Assembly: GCA_022496185.1 (NCBI GenBank)
Contig: WTXG01000047.1
Coordinates: 145,168-209,167, forward strand
Source: Multifurca ochricompacta
Taxonomy: Eukaryota; Basidiomycota; Agaricomycetes; Russulales; Russulaceae
Length of the DNA: 64,000 nucleotides
Reading direction: 5' to 3'
The notes beneath the pieces are model-generated. The model searched no databases. It was not told the DNA's origin and saw only the letters and a program-made list of their open reading frames with translations. Positions 24,914 through 36,424 of this stretch are shown piece by piece; the stretch's first letter is position 1, and the number at the start of each line of letters is the position of its first letter. A program made the translations under genes and the position numbers.

Positions 24914-27694
24914 ATGGTCTCCGAGACTACCGACGGAGCTCGGATACCAGGTGCGGGTGAGATTGTTAGGATGGATGGAGATGGAGGCGTAGATGGGATT
25001 CAATCACGGCCCTCACTTCGTTCAAGTTCGCATTCACTCAACGGTCCTCTCGGTTCTATCGAGGCGGGCTTCTTGCTGCGTGCCTCGTCCGTTCCACTCG
25101 TACCGCCGACCTACACCGTCGGTTATGTGTACGAAGCAGCGATGATGTCGCACAGCCCGGATGAAGGTGACGAACACCCAGAGCAGCCACAGCGCATTGT
25201 TGCCGTGCACAACGCCTTGCTCAAGCATGGCTGTCTCGGCGCGATGAAGCGCCTTCCCTTCCGTCGCGCGCAACGCGAGGCGGTACTTCTTGTACATACC
25301 GAGCAACACTGGAGAATGGTGTTGGCTCTCAAAGTGCGTGATATGGACAATCATTTGCCAAATACTAACGCAACGACGCCGACAGCTCTAACGCGGCAAG
25401 AAATTATTGATTCCAAAGCTTTTTATGAGCACGACTCGTTGTATGTCAGCCCGCAAACAACAGAGTCTGCGCTCTTAAGTTGTGGCGGTGTCATCGAGGC
25501 TGCTCTTTCGGTTGCTCGTGGTGATTTGAAGAAAACGTTTGCGATCGTGCGCCCCCCGGGTCATCATGCAGAGCCAGATCGCCCAATGGGTTTCTGCTTT
25601 TTCAATAACGTCGCGGTTGCAGCCAGAGTCGTGCAGCAGATGACACCTATCAAGCGCATTCTTATCCTAGACTGGTGACCCAAATGCACCTTTCTCATTT
25701 ACGACTATGACTAACTATGCCAGTGGCCAGGGATGTCCATCATGGTGCGTATGGAACAGGTGGAAAAAATATATTCTTCGTTTAATACAAGACTCAGGGA
25801 ATGGAACTCAGAGAGCCTTCAATGACGACTCTTCGGTGCTGTACATATCCTTGCATAGATATGAAGGTGGACGCTTTTACCCGACCGGACCATTTGGTAG
25901 CATGACGTCCTGTGGCGAAGGCAGAGGGCTTGGCTAGTGCGCGAAACAGTCCCTCTTTTTACCTGCTGCTCTTATCGTTTTGTCCAAGTTCGGTGAATAT
26001 CCCTGGGCAGAGAGCGGCACGACCGACGCCGATTACATCCACGCCTTCCAGCAGATCGTCATGCCGATCGCGACTGAATTTGCTCCAGAACTTGTGATCA
26101 GTAAGTAAGGGGTCTGGTAGAACCACATGGCAATAATTGAACTCGCGGCAGTCTCAGCCGGATTCGACGCCGCAGATGGAGATATCCTCGGGGAATGCTG
26201 TGTTACACCAGCAGGGTATGCCCACATGACGTACATGCTCTCTACCCTCGCTGGTGGGAAGCTGGTTGTTGCTCTGGAAGTACGTTTTCTCTCTGAGACT
26301 CTGCTCTTGTCCTCATAGATGCAGGGGGGATACACACTCGAATCTCTCTCCAATTGCGCGCTGGCTGTAGGTAGGATGTTGCTAGGATATGCTCCTCCGG
26401 AATTGCCTCCTTTAGTGGCGTCCGAGGTTGAAGCGTTAACGGTGTGGCTCGTTGCAAAGGAGCAAAGCAAGTACTGGAAGAATATCAATATCAAAGCTTG
26501 CGAGCCGAAAGAAGGTGTGCTACATTCGCCACTTGCGGCTTCTTTGGGGTTCACTTCGCTGTTTTAGACTTCGAAGAGCTCGCATTTCCTGTTCCTGGTG
26601 GGTCCTTTGGGAATTTTTTCTTCCTGTTCTCATACGAAGTGCCTGCAGAACTTCTCAAAGCACATCGACAAGACTATATGTATCGAAATTTTGACATGCT
26701 TGAAGTACCACTCATGTATGACGATGTCCGGGAGAAATTCTCGGCACAAATCATGTGCTCGTGAGTGCGGCCAATTGAGCTGTAGGCTTGGAATTAAATA
26801 TAAACTGTCTTTGCAGGAAAGACCTCTTGGATAACGAAGTTCTAGTTGTCTTCGCACACGAATTGTAGAGCCTCATCTTCTTGAGCCTTCGCGTCTATTC
26901 TAATCCTTGGTCACGTAGCGGTAACCTTCGGGTCGAAATTTCAGACAGGCTTACGTGTGACATTCAACTTGAGTCCTCTTACATTGTAGGTTCTATTCGC
27001 AATTTGCCAATCAGATAGTTACTCAACCAGACTAGATCGATGTGTCGAAGCAGCTCGTCCACTGGGTGCAGCAAGAGCATTATGGCCTCCTAGACATTAA
27101 CCTCTTCCCAAGCCTCCTTCCAGTGATAGAGACGTAAGCTCTGTGCTTTCTAGAATTCCGCTCCATCACCTTGCCCCATAGTATCCACAAAAAAGTTCAG
27201 AGCAGTACGCACGAGAGATCATGGCTTATCTTTGGGATAATTACATCTTGTGAGGGATCCACTGGATGCAAAGAGATAACGGTACTTTTCCTCACTCATT
27301 GGCTCTTTAGGTTATCCGCTGCCAAGCACATCATTCTTATTGGGCACGGCCCCGGTGTGGTAGGAATTTCGGAGTTACTCGAGGGTCGCAGTGAGTATTT
27401 TATTACCTTGCGGGACGTCCACAGCCTGAGTTGTGTAGCTGCTGGGGTGATGCGTCACGTGAAGCTTGTCGTTCAGGTCGTTGGCCACACGAAAATCCCG
27501 CTTGTCCGAAGAAAGGGCCCGACCTCATTACGTGGTACCAGAAGGTAATAAAGTCTGTGTTTGTCCGCTGTCCGTTGCCTTTACACCCTACGCAATAACA
27601 GCACTCTCTCGTCATCGTTCCGCATGACCATGCCATCCGTCACGAGGGCAAAATTCTGAAGCGACACGGGCGGCTCGTTTTCGCGGGTAAGTGA
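24914..27694 (+). CDS. HDA1: Class II histone deacetylase with C-terminal Arb2 domain (HDA1/Clr3-like)
   Basis: Zinc-dependent lysine deacetylase acting on chromatin. The catalytic domain runs from about 25115 to 26400. It shows EHPEQPQRI, the tandem-His motif [20 protein letters not shown] (25552-25610), then WDVHHGNGTQ assembled across a 14-nt microexon (25731-25744), [10 protein letters not shown] with the second zinc Asp (about 26155-26185), and GGYTLESL (26328). The C-terminal Arb2 domain has [13 protein letters not shown] (about 26824), [10 protein letters not shown] (27330) and [19 protein letters not shown] (27602-27660). The gene ends with TGA at 27692-27694. Start chosen at MVSETTDG; an in-frame ATG lies upstream at 24812. 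Two one-base deficits disturb the frame (CCCTGGG at 26001-26007; AAAGGGCCC at 27512-27520). Confidence 0.93.
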
Positions 27695-28014
27695 TATCCT
27701 TTTCCACCCGTATCTACATCCAACCGTCCTCACATCGTTCGAAGAGGAATCAAAGCCTATTTTGCTAATGCTGCGCGCGCTACCCTTAATTCAAACACAT
27801 GTCCGCAATGTCCTTACCCCCATGACAGTTCCTGAGTAGCTTCATTTGAACATCAGTTAGGATTCTAAGGGTGTTTATTTTCTTAAGCTGTTGACCTTTT
27901 TTCCTTTTGCTCAATGTAAGATTTCCCACTGCTATCGATACCAGATGTTATGTGTTATAAACTTTATTGTCGTATTACGCCTGCCCCAGCTAGTCAACAT
28001 GGATGTAAGTGTTG
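27695..28014. other. Convergent 3' intergenic region
   Basis: About 320 bp between the stop codons of HDA1 (+) and the KDEL protein (-). AT-rich with T runs near 27895-27905. No gene seen. Confidence 0.6.
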
Positions 28015-29578
28015 CTATAGCTCGTCTTTGGCATGACCAGTCTCAGGAGGTGTGGTCCCTTCAGGAGTTGGCGCCGGGTCCGTCATGGATTCCGAGGACG
28101 CAGCGGGCTGTGAGACAGGGGTCTCTGTGGAAGGTGGCGCATGGGATGTCGTCGCTTTGGTCGCTGAGTGGGCTGTGTCGGCGGTGGGAGTCTCCAAGAC
28201 GACCTGATTGGCGTCACCCGTCCTGGGCATTGAATCTTTGAGCGCATCTCTCGCCTTCTGCTCCTCTTGCTGAAGGCGTATAACCTTATGTATCGGATCC
28301 TCTTCCCGTTCATGTTTGTCCTCGGAGCCTTTGCCTGAGTCCGCTGTCTTGTCTTCTTTCAGTGTGTCGCTGAGCGATGCATCGTATCCGTGCCCGCCGT
28401 GGAAGTCCTTGCCATATTTCTTAACGGCCTTCTCAAAGTCGATCATGTCGGTGTACCCGCCATGTAAAATCGCGAGACGTTGTGCCTCCTGCTTGCGTTC
28501 GATCTCTTCTTCCTCGGGCGTTAGTTCGTGGGCCTCCTCGCTTACGTGGGAGCCCGCCGGGGTCAGAATTGTTGTTCCGTCTAGTATTGAATCGAAAAAT
28601 TTAGAAATAGAATCACGATTCAGCACACCTGTTGAGGCATTGAAAACAACATAAGGCGCCAAGACGGAAAAAGGGAGGGAAGTGTAGCACACACCCTCGA
28701 AGAGGAAAGGTTCAGTCGAGCCCGCTTGGTATACAAGAATTTTGCTGTCCTTCTTAGTCCCAGCGTCGTACCCAAGTGCGACAGACGTTTTTCCATCACG
28801 ATCCCGGTGGTTCGCAAAGGCGAAATCATCGCGGTACTTGTTCGCAAGTACTTTCCACATAAGTGGTATATCCTTGACCTTGCTAAGCAGTAGAACCCGT
28901 GTGTGGTCGACTTTCTGCACGACTGTCAAGAAGCGGTGCGAGTTAAGAGGCCGAGGAGGGACATACCTCGTTGACCCATGGTTCAATCTCCTGAAGAGTG
29001 TACAGCTTCTTGTTCTTGTGCGGCACGCGTCGCGTTGCAAAGTAGAAAAACGCGCTTGCTGTGCGTTCTGGATGTTCGAATAATATTGGCGCTTGTTCCT
29101 TACCTCGGGGGAACAATTTCACGGTAGGGAAACCCTTCACACCCTAAAGAGAAGCTAGTGAAGGTACGAAAGTTGAAGAACAGACAGACGGACTTGGTCA
29201 GCGCAGAGGGATCGGTTTTCGTCGCAGTCGACTGCAAAGAGAGGGATAAGGGGATGGAGACCGAGCGCGGCCTTGCTGTACTCTGGGACCATCGCCTTAC
29301 AGTGCTGGGAAAAGAGTGGTTCAGGAGGGAGGTTTCATTCCTGAGTAGATGCGCTTACCCCGCACCACGATGCGACAAACGCTACAAGATTCGTGCGCTG
29401 TCTACCGTCAATAAACACCATGAACGAGTCAAATTGTACAGCATACATTTTCTTTCATCGCGCTTCGGAATCCCCTCGCGTCAATCATCTTGACAAGGGA
29501 GTCCTTCGGATATAAACCTGCGGAAACGAGGGACGGCGCAAAGGCCAGTGCAAGAGTTAACGGTAATAGAGGCAGCAT
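28015..29578 (-). CDS. ER thioredoxin-fold protein (PDI family) with KDEL retention signal
   Basis: Protein disulfide isomerase-family member of the ER lumen. The start ATG (29576-29578) opens a signal peptide, MLPLLPLTLALAFAPSLVSA. One thioredoxin domain follows, with LVAFVASWCG at the end of one exon and HCKAMVPEYSKAA at the start of the next, so the redox site is CGHC. Then come VDCDENRSLCADQ and GFPTVKLFPRG with the cis-Pro (about 29130). A second, redox-inactive region (28540-28940) includes DHTRVLLLSKVKDIP. The last 150 or so residues are acidic and Pro/Ser/Thr-rich, ending GHAKDEL then TAG. One CxxC domain plus a long disordered tail resembles fungal Mpd1/P5-type proteins more than classical four-domain PDI. 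Five or so introns; the frame looks intact. Confidence 0.88.
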
Positions 29579-30122
29579 ACCAGCAGAGTTGAATCGTAAG
29601 GCGCTGTGAAGATGAAGATGAGAGTTTATATTTATTTCTATGTGCAGTGTATGTGCATGTGATGTAAACTATAAACTGACGTGGCAGACCGCCCTGTAGT
29701 CATCAACATCAACATCAACGTATCAACAAATACCATTTCCTGTCTTCCCACACAGATATCTCACGTAGCCCGGTAGCAACTCCCACAAGGGTCCCAATAC
29801 CTATTCTTCCATTTCAAACAACAACATCTTGGCACAAGGATTTAAAATATGATGAAAAATGACTGTACAATATATATTCTCGTAGTTTGGATGGATCATC
29901 AATCGAATGACTGAACAATGTTGCCTCAGCTGTAAAAAAACATAACATTTATTGGATAAATAAATGACCAGGTCGACATGGCCTTCATTCGCAAACTAGA
30001 ACTCGGTGATGATACAGAATCCCCGAGCCTGACTTACAGCATTTGTTGCCAACTAACGTTTCGTCCCATCACCCAATACAATCAATATTCGTAGAAGATT
30101 CGACTCACACCTGTACTCCATA
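29579..30122. promoter_or_regulatory. Divergent promoter region, KDEL protein and FMP52-like gene
   Basis: About 540 bp between two opposed start codons. It is AT-rich with CAACATCAACATCAACGTATCAAC-like short iterations near 29703-29725. No defined box could be assigned. Confidence 0.4.
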
Positions 30123-31170
30123 ATGGCAGGTGAATCGGATCATGCTTCTTGTTTGTCTGAAGGTTCCTTACATCTGGATAGGCCAATCTGCCCTCCTTAT
30201 CGGTGCTACCGGTCAGACAGGTCGCCTTCTCTTGCGCGAGCTGCTAGCATCACCACATTTCACCCGAGTTGGCGAGGCAGGAAGGCGTCTCACATCGATA
30301 AATGAGCTGCCTGCAGACAGTCGCCTGAAGTTTGAGCAGACCAGAGTGGATTTTGAGAATATCGAGGCGGCAGGGCTTAAAGATGGCAAATGGAACGTGG
30401 TGTTCATATCGTGCGTGTGCTAGATTCTTGAGTGTCAGCCTAACCTTGACACGACAGGGTGTCAGACTGGGGACAACCCGCCATCAGGCTGGTTCAGCAG
30501 CCAATTTTGAAAAGATTGACAGGGAGTGCGTCGCTCTGTCACTCTTCGCATCCAAGTTCAATTGACTTTGTTTTTGCATAGGTATGTCATCAGTGCTGCT
30601 AGAGCAGCAAAAGCAGACATAGATCAACGCCTAGTTTACATCTCAGTATGCTAGCGGTTCATTCATTCAATTCATCGGGGCTCATACCTGCTCAGGCAGC
30701 CAACGCAAATCCAGAGTCATCCTTACTTTATGCGCGCAGCAAAGGTCTCACAGAACAAGGTCTTGCGGAACTTGGCTACTCGGACACCATCATATTCCGA
30801 CCCGCATTTCTTAAGAATAACGAACAGACCGCTAAAGAGTCTCGGCCTTTAGCTTACATCGTTGGGTGTGTTTCTCCCGCGAAAGTGCATGATTTCTGTA
30901 TCCTGAACTTATGCATAGAGCATTTGCCACTGCGATGTCCTTCTTCAATAATCATTGGCAAATAGGAGTATGACTTTCTCTTCTCTATACCGCCGGTAAA
31001 AGTCTCATGTGACACAGGTGGACCAGTTGGCCAAGAGCCTTCTTATCGCAGGTACTGTAGGCTCTTCTGACCTACCACCCGTTGCAGACTCCACACGCGC
31101 CAGATGGGGGGGAAAGGCGTTCACAGCTATCAGCAACAGGGGAGCTTTAATGCTCTCCCAAAGCTTGTGA
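30123..31170 (+). CDS. FMP52/TIP30-like NAD(P)-binding protein
   Basis: Atypical short-chain dehydrogenase-like protein of the FMP52 (fungal mitochondrial) and TIP30/HTATIP2 group. The first exon is only MAG: ATGGCAG, then an intron from 30130 to about 30181. The next exon gives the dinucleotide-binding LLIGATGQTGRLLLREL. Later exons give VDFENIEAAGLKDGKWNVVF, LGTTR, GSAANFEKIDRE, QRLVYIS, NPESSLLYARSKGLTEQGL (active-site Tyr-X3-Lys) and LGYSDTIIFRPAFL. The C-terminus carries VDQLAKSLLIAG and ends with TGA at 31168-31170. About 230 residues, the usual family length. The reaction catalysed is not known for this family. Confidence 0.85.
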
Positions 31171-31436
31171 ACGCATGGTATTCATTAAGATGCGAATCCA
31201 ACCACCGTCGTTACCTCTTTTTTACACATAATGTATAGTGTCATGTAAAAAACAAACAGCGTACATGTCGCTTTGAGTAGTTCTTAATCTTAATAGGACA
31301 ACGTGGCCTGATGTGTGGAAATTTCTGATCAAAAAGGCCACCAGGAACCTAAGCCGAGGCGCGCTAGATCAAAGTTGTCAACTTGTCCCAGTTGTCATTG
31401 TCATTCCACTCTCACTCTCTCTCAGTTGAAAACATA

Positions 31437-32134
31437 ATGGTCTCTAAGCACGGCTTCAGCGTGGTTATCAATAGCCCAGATACGGCTAATTTTAATCCTA
31501 CATTGAAAATTGAGGATATAATGGGCACTTGGTATGGGAGTTCCTTCCAAACGGCTTGAGCGTGAGTGTCCTATTTCTGAGCATGTCACAGGTATGTTAC
31601 ACATTCTACATTACCCTTGTGGAAGGTGCGAGTTCTGAGCTCAAACACATCATTATATCTTACAACTTACGAATCTACATAGAACAAGAAGGACGTAACG
31701 ATATCATATAAACTTCTCCCTCTTACCTCCAACGGGGAGCTCCCTCTCCAATTCGATGATACCGTGGAATATCGCTCCGCCAATAGCCCAGTGACTTCAA
31801 AGCGCTCTAGTATTATGGGCGTTGATACTCTTGACGTGCTCACACCCGGGGCAGCTCATACGCGCTTTAAATGGCGTGGTAAAGGCTCCTCATGTTTGCA
31901 ACCTCCCGGTGGCAGTTCCTCGGGTATCATGCTGGCCAGGAGGGAACGCCAGCATGGGCAGTCACATTTTTCGAGAAAACGCTATTTACCCCTGCGGGTC
32001 TGGACATATATGCTCGCGGTCCTACTAAACTACCAGAGGATCTTGTCATAAATATAAAAAATGGATTACAAGCTATTGGTGGTCCTGTGGCACAGCTTGC
32101 AGAGCAATTATTTGAGGTTCCACATAGCCACTAG
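31437..32134 (+). CDS. Lipocalin-like small protein
   Basis: Small soluble protein, about 200 residues in three or more exons. The N-terminus MVSKHGFSVVINSPDTANF leads to IEDIMGTW, spliced to YVTHSTLPLWK; the G-x-W motif at the start of strand A is the lipocalin/calycin hallmark. After the next intron come KKDVTISYKLLPL, TVEYRS, RFKWRGKG, SRWQFLGY, WAVTFFEKTLFTPAGLDIYA and a helical C-terminus ending PHSH. No signal peptide is visible, so it is probably cytosolic and might bind a small hydrophobic ligand (inference). One base is missing at the GG of 31884-31885 between RGKG and the following LLMFATS, another short-run deficit. The fold is inferred from the motif only. Confidence 0.6.
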
Positions 32135-32525
32135 TAGTAATAGCCATTTTCTGTGTCATTTAACTTGTAATCATTAGCGGACATCTTTTGCCTTTTGAAT
32201 TAACACTTTTGTAAGACACGGATCTGGGCAGGAGCACCAGATATGAAACAAACAAATGGCGGCATGGATGATATCCCCGCGCTTGGGAGAAAGTTGGGTG
32301 TCATTTTCTCAAAATCATGGTTGCTGGGGCAGGTGGACATTGACAATATGGCAGACAATATGAGGGAAAGGAGCACGATACTAATATTTCCAAGGGAGAA
32401 AGGCTGAGTAAACTATCCGGCCAGTAGAATAAAGCATAGGCCAGGTTCAATTATATCCAGGTGGTGAAGGTGATGCTGATCGAGAAGGCAAAAGAAATGG
32501 AAACCCTAAACATGTTACGAGACAT
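32135..32525. other. Convergent 3' intergenic region
   Basis: About 390 bp between two facing stop codons. Nothing recognisable. Confidence 0.5.
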
Positions 32526-34080
32526 CTACCTCCGAGCTCGGCCCCACATGCTGCCGAGTCGTGCCGCTTGCTGCTGCTGTGATGGCAGAGTCCCGGAATC
32601 AGAGACCATCGAGTGACCTCTCGGTTGCGGCGACCCAAGGAGGGTCGCCAGAGCGGGGAGCGTATTGTTCGTCTTCGGTCGCATGCGGTGCGGTAGCGAA
32701 GCTGGGTGCTGCTTTGATAGTGGCGGCGATCCGGGACTCCCTCTAGGTAATACCGACTGCAGGGACGGTGTTGGGAAAGCCTTTGGGAGCGGACCTGAGA
32801 CGGGACGATCTTTTGGCGCCATAGGACGCGGGGATAGCTCAGGCATGGATATCTTGCTCAGGTGCACAGTGAGGCTTGAGGGAGGCGTATAGGTGTTTGG
32901 CTCCGGGTCATCGAGCTTAATGCGCCGTGGCCCGGCTAGTTGAGTATCGTAGACGACATACTGATGTAATTCTTCAGATGAGGTCCCTGCAATAACCTCT
33001 GAGATGGATGAGAGGTGCTCGTGATATGTGCAACAGGAACAATGGAAGTAGTACCGCGTTTGTGCCTTAAACGCTTCACCTGCTCAACCACTTGCAGGAC
33101 CTTGGGTACGTCGGCAGGTGAGGCGGAGCGAACGGTGATGAATAACATTGCATCATCCTGTGGGAAATGTGATCAAAACAGTGGTCTACCGGATGCGTAT
33201 ATGGCGTACTGCAAGTAGGCACTCTGCATACTCGCCGTAATCTTCAACTGAGCCTTCTTCGTTGACCGTAACCTCATTTGGCTCATAGCGTAGCGCGTGC
33301 ATCTCTGCAATACGATCAATGCCAGTCTTTGGGGTGGGGCGCGGCGGAGGGGATGGAGGGGCTTCGGATTTCACAGGAGGCAAGAGGGCTATGTGCTGGG
33401 ACGGAGCGTGGTTCATAGCACTCATATCTTGTATAGTGAGAAGTGTGGTAAGGATGGTGATCTCTAAGCCTTTCCGGTCCGCTATGTCAAACCTACTAAA
33501 CGTTGAGAACCACATTCCACAATGCAGTGCACTGAAAACATGCCGATTAATATTGTAATCTAGAATTTGAATCGTCGAGGTTCTCATTTTCCCGGGGGAA
33601 TCTTTTATGATCGCGACAAGGACTGCTGGATCTGGTTTCCGAACAAGAAAACATTCTTCCCGCTTCCACTCGAAATCATGCCTGTATCAGGGCAAGTGAT
33701 AAAAACAGGTGGAAGTCCAAGCGATACGCTCACTGACTCTTCCCATCTGAAACTCCACCGGAAGGTGAGTGTCCCAATGGATTTGAATTCTATGACCTGA
33801 GTGGGATTGTAGAGCTCAATCATCTTGTGCTTGCTCGATGCATGTGGGGCCGTCGCGGAGGCAAGCAGACTTTGGGACATTGGATCTGGGATATTGGGTA
33901 GGAGACTGGGATATAGACCATAATACGCAACGTACCGAATAGATTGATTCGGTAAGATGAACCTCTTTCCCTTTGTTTATGATAGTGTGCTATTCCGGAC
34001 GGGAGGACAAGGTCCTGAACGGCGGTGTCATTTTCATTTGGGACAATATTGAGAGTGAAGAGGTTGCGATCGAGGCTCAT
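32526..34080 (-). CDS. Conserved basidiomycete protein, possible LURP1/tubby-like fold
   Basis: I do not recognise this with confidence. The start ATG (34078-34080) opens MSLDRNLFTLNIVPNENDTA. Further exons give SSKHKMIELYNPTQVIEFKS, TLTFRWSFRWEE, EFEWKREECFL, TSTIQILDYNINR, FDIADRKGLEITILT, YEPNEVTVNEEGSVEDYGEY and FITVRSASPADVPKVLQVVE. The C-terminal 130 residues are Pro/Ser-rich and disordered, ending SMWGRARR then TAG. The N-terminal half has alternating strands with repeated W/F and E/K residues, which recalls the tubby/LURP-one beta barrel; that is inference. No signal peptide or membrane segment. At least five introns; the frame looks intact. Confidence 0.6.
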
Positions 34081-35231
34081 ATTGGAAGTAACAGTGATAG
34101 ACTTGTAAGAACTGTCCCCGTGGAGGGTGGGCGTGAACTTTGACTACTGCGGGTGCAGGGTTTGCAGTGAGGAGGCGAGGCTGGGGGCACCGCCATTAGC
34201 GCTTACCATCCGAAGGAGGAGTGGTCGTCAAAAGGGCACTCTTTTGGGGATTGTCTCGTCTACTACGATACACTGGTACTGGGAATTCCTCGATAAGGGG
34301 TACTCCAGCGAGAGCGTTAGCGTTGCTTCTTTTTCGTTTAACCTCTCTCCCTCGTCGCATACGCTAATATGGAGGAACCGTGGCTCAGGTTCGGGTGTAA
34401 AAAAGTCTCAAGTTTGATCATTACGAGACCAACGAATGAAGATTACATCGAGGTTAGCAATGATGCTGCATGTATCAGCTACGTAGATAATATCACCTCA
34501 CCAACACCCTGGGTCATGACGGGGTTGTTGGATGGATGTTGGAGTTGCATGGGGCGGCGGGATGATATTGTCATCTTGTGACCTACACTTTGCGGATGTT
34601 GCGGAGCGGAGGGAATGGAACAGCACGATGCAACGCACAGACGCACAGACATACATCACAATATATTCCGAAGCGTCACTTTTCATGCTTCTCTGCTCTC
34701 CACTTAGGATAGAGGCATGCGAGACGGATTTGAATATCTTAAGCCGTTGAGCCGACACTCGGAAACAGTTCGGTGATTGGGCTTACTTAATCGCTCCCCT
34801 CCTCTCTCGTATGTTTAGACAGAGCGGACAAGACTTCAGGGGGGGGGGGGCTAGGATTCTCGCCTCGCGATACACGCCAATCTACCCAGGGCACAAGACC
34901 TTGGAACCGTCACAAGGATCCGTGTCATGTAAATTAAAGAAAAGCAGATGACTAGGCAAGGGTTGTAACAAGACTGCTGATTTAAAGTATGCAGCATCTC
35001 AACCTGATACCAAAAATGACAAAGAATGGCCAGATGATCAGAGGACGTTTCAGAGCGTTTATTTGGACTTTGAGAGATTCTTGTCTACTAGAGATTATAT
35101 TTTCTACCTGGCTAGACCAGACAGACCAGACACCAGCACCCAGACACTGACCCCTCAAGTGCCACAGTACGGCATAGTACTACTATTATCTACAGAGCGT
35201 TACTGGGGAATAAAATGACAATTTAGATTTT
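34081..35231. other. Intergenic with G12 homopolymer
   Basis: About 1.15 kb upstream of the minus-strand gene and downstream of the SDR. Open frames at 34127-34581 show no similarity I can name. A run of 12 G is at 34839-34850. Confidence 0.5.
34839..34850. repeat. G12 homopolymer
   Basis: Twelve consecutive G in intergenic DNA, the longest G run noted in the window and a likely length-variable site. Confidence 0.9.
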
Positions 35232-36424
35232 TCAAGCCGAAAGCTGCTCTACGGGAAGACCCAGATTCGAGCCCACATCCTTCCATTCATCCAGAGTAGA
35301 CTGTATCTTCTCCACGCGAGCGCGCACGTCGAGCATGGAGTCCTCCCCGAGGAACAGCCAGAGTGGGGGTGGGCCACGACCAGCGGCGCGGCCTTCGCCA
35401 CGCACGACATCGACGAGGGCGCCCATGCCTAACGCAGGGTCACCCTTCGGGATCTGGACATACTTCGGTACAGTATTGTCCATGTGGTCGCGTACTACCT
35501 CGTAGCCCTCAAGTGGCCTACCCGAGCGCTTTGGGGCATTGATCTTGGTGGCGAAGCCACCTGGGACGGCGATTATCACGCGAATCTTGAAGTATTCTAG
35601 CTCAGCGGCGAGCGTCTCCCCGTACGCTGGAAGCAGAACAAGGTGATACATCAGCAGCGTATGGAAATGAGAGATAAAGACGTGAGATGTACAGTGGAGG
35701 GCTGCTTTCGAAGCAGAATAGGACGCTGGTGGTGACAACAAGGTCGGGTTGAGCGATCGTGTGAACCTAACTTGGATTCAATGCTTACCCACGCCCTAAA
35801 AGCACACTTGGGGTGAGCAGAGAACAAATAATGCAGAGGCCGAACTTTCTCACAATCATTTGAGTCCGATAAGCGGAACGGCTTCCGACAAAAACGATGG
35901 TACCATCACGCCGCGAGCGCATGTATGGAAGGACGGCGTTGGTGACATTCATGGGTCCGACAAAATTTGTTTTCATATCTTTCATAACTCCTTCAGCACT
36001 ATAGATTCGCGGGTCTTGTGTCTCATACGATTTTCCAAGGAGAGGAACATCACTCACCCAAGTTCCTCGCTGGCGCCATAGGTTAGTGTACCTGCATTGT
36101 TGACAAGGACATCGACGTGACCCCAGATTCCCAGGGCCTCCTCCACGACGTGCTTTATCTCCTCCATTGGTGAGGTGACATCCAGAACCAAAAACTTAAG
36201 TCTTGTCTCGTCGATCTTCGGGTCTTGACGCAGTTCATCGAAAGACCTCAGCGACCGTGCAGTCGCTATAACATAGTCACCGCGAGCAAGAACGGAACGC
36301 GTGAGTGCCAAGCCCAGGCCCGCCGACGCGCCTGGAATGAGTGTAAGGTGAGGGATGTTGAAATGTCGAAGACGTGAGGCGTCATACCTGTGATGAACCA
36401 AACTCTTGTAGTGCTGCTGACCAT
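35232..36424 (-). CDS. Short-chain dehydrogenase/reductase
   Basis: NAD(P)-dependent oxidoreductase of the classical SDR family. The start ATG (36422-36424) gives MVSSTTRVWFIT; an intron then splits the cofactor loop and the next exon continues GASAGLGLALTRSVLARGDY, so the TGxxxGxG motif is whole after splicing. Later landmarks: LDVTSP (adenine-binding Asp), VDVLVNNAG (about 36100), TIVFVGSRSAY with catalytic Ser (about 35890), and SYSASKAALH, the Tyr-X3-Lys dyad (about 35720). The C-terminus AAELEYFKIRVIIAVPGGFAT follows family pattern and ends PVEQLSA then stop. About 310 residues; frame intact. Substrate unknown; it resembles fungal retinol-dehydrogenase/ketoreductase-like SDRs. Confidence 0.9.
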
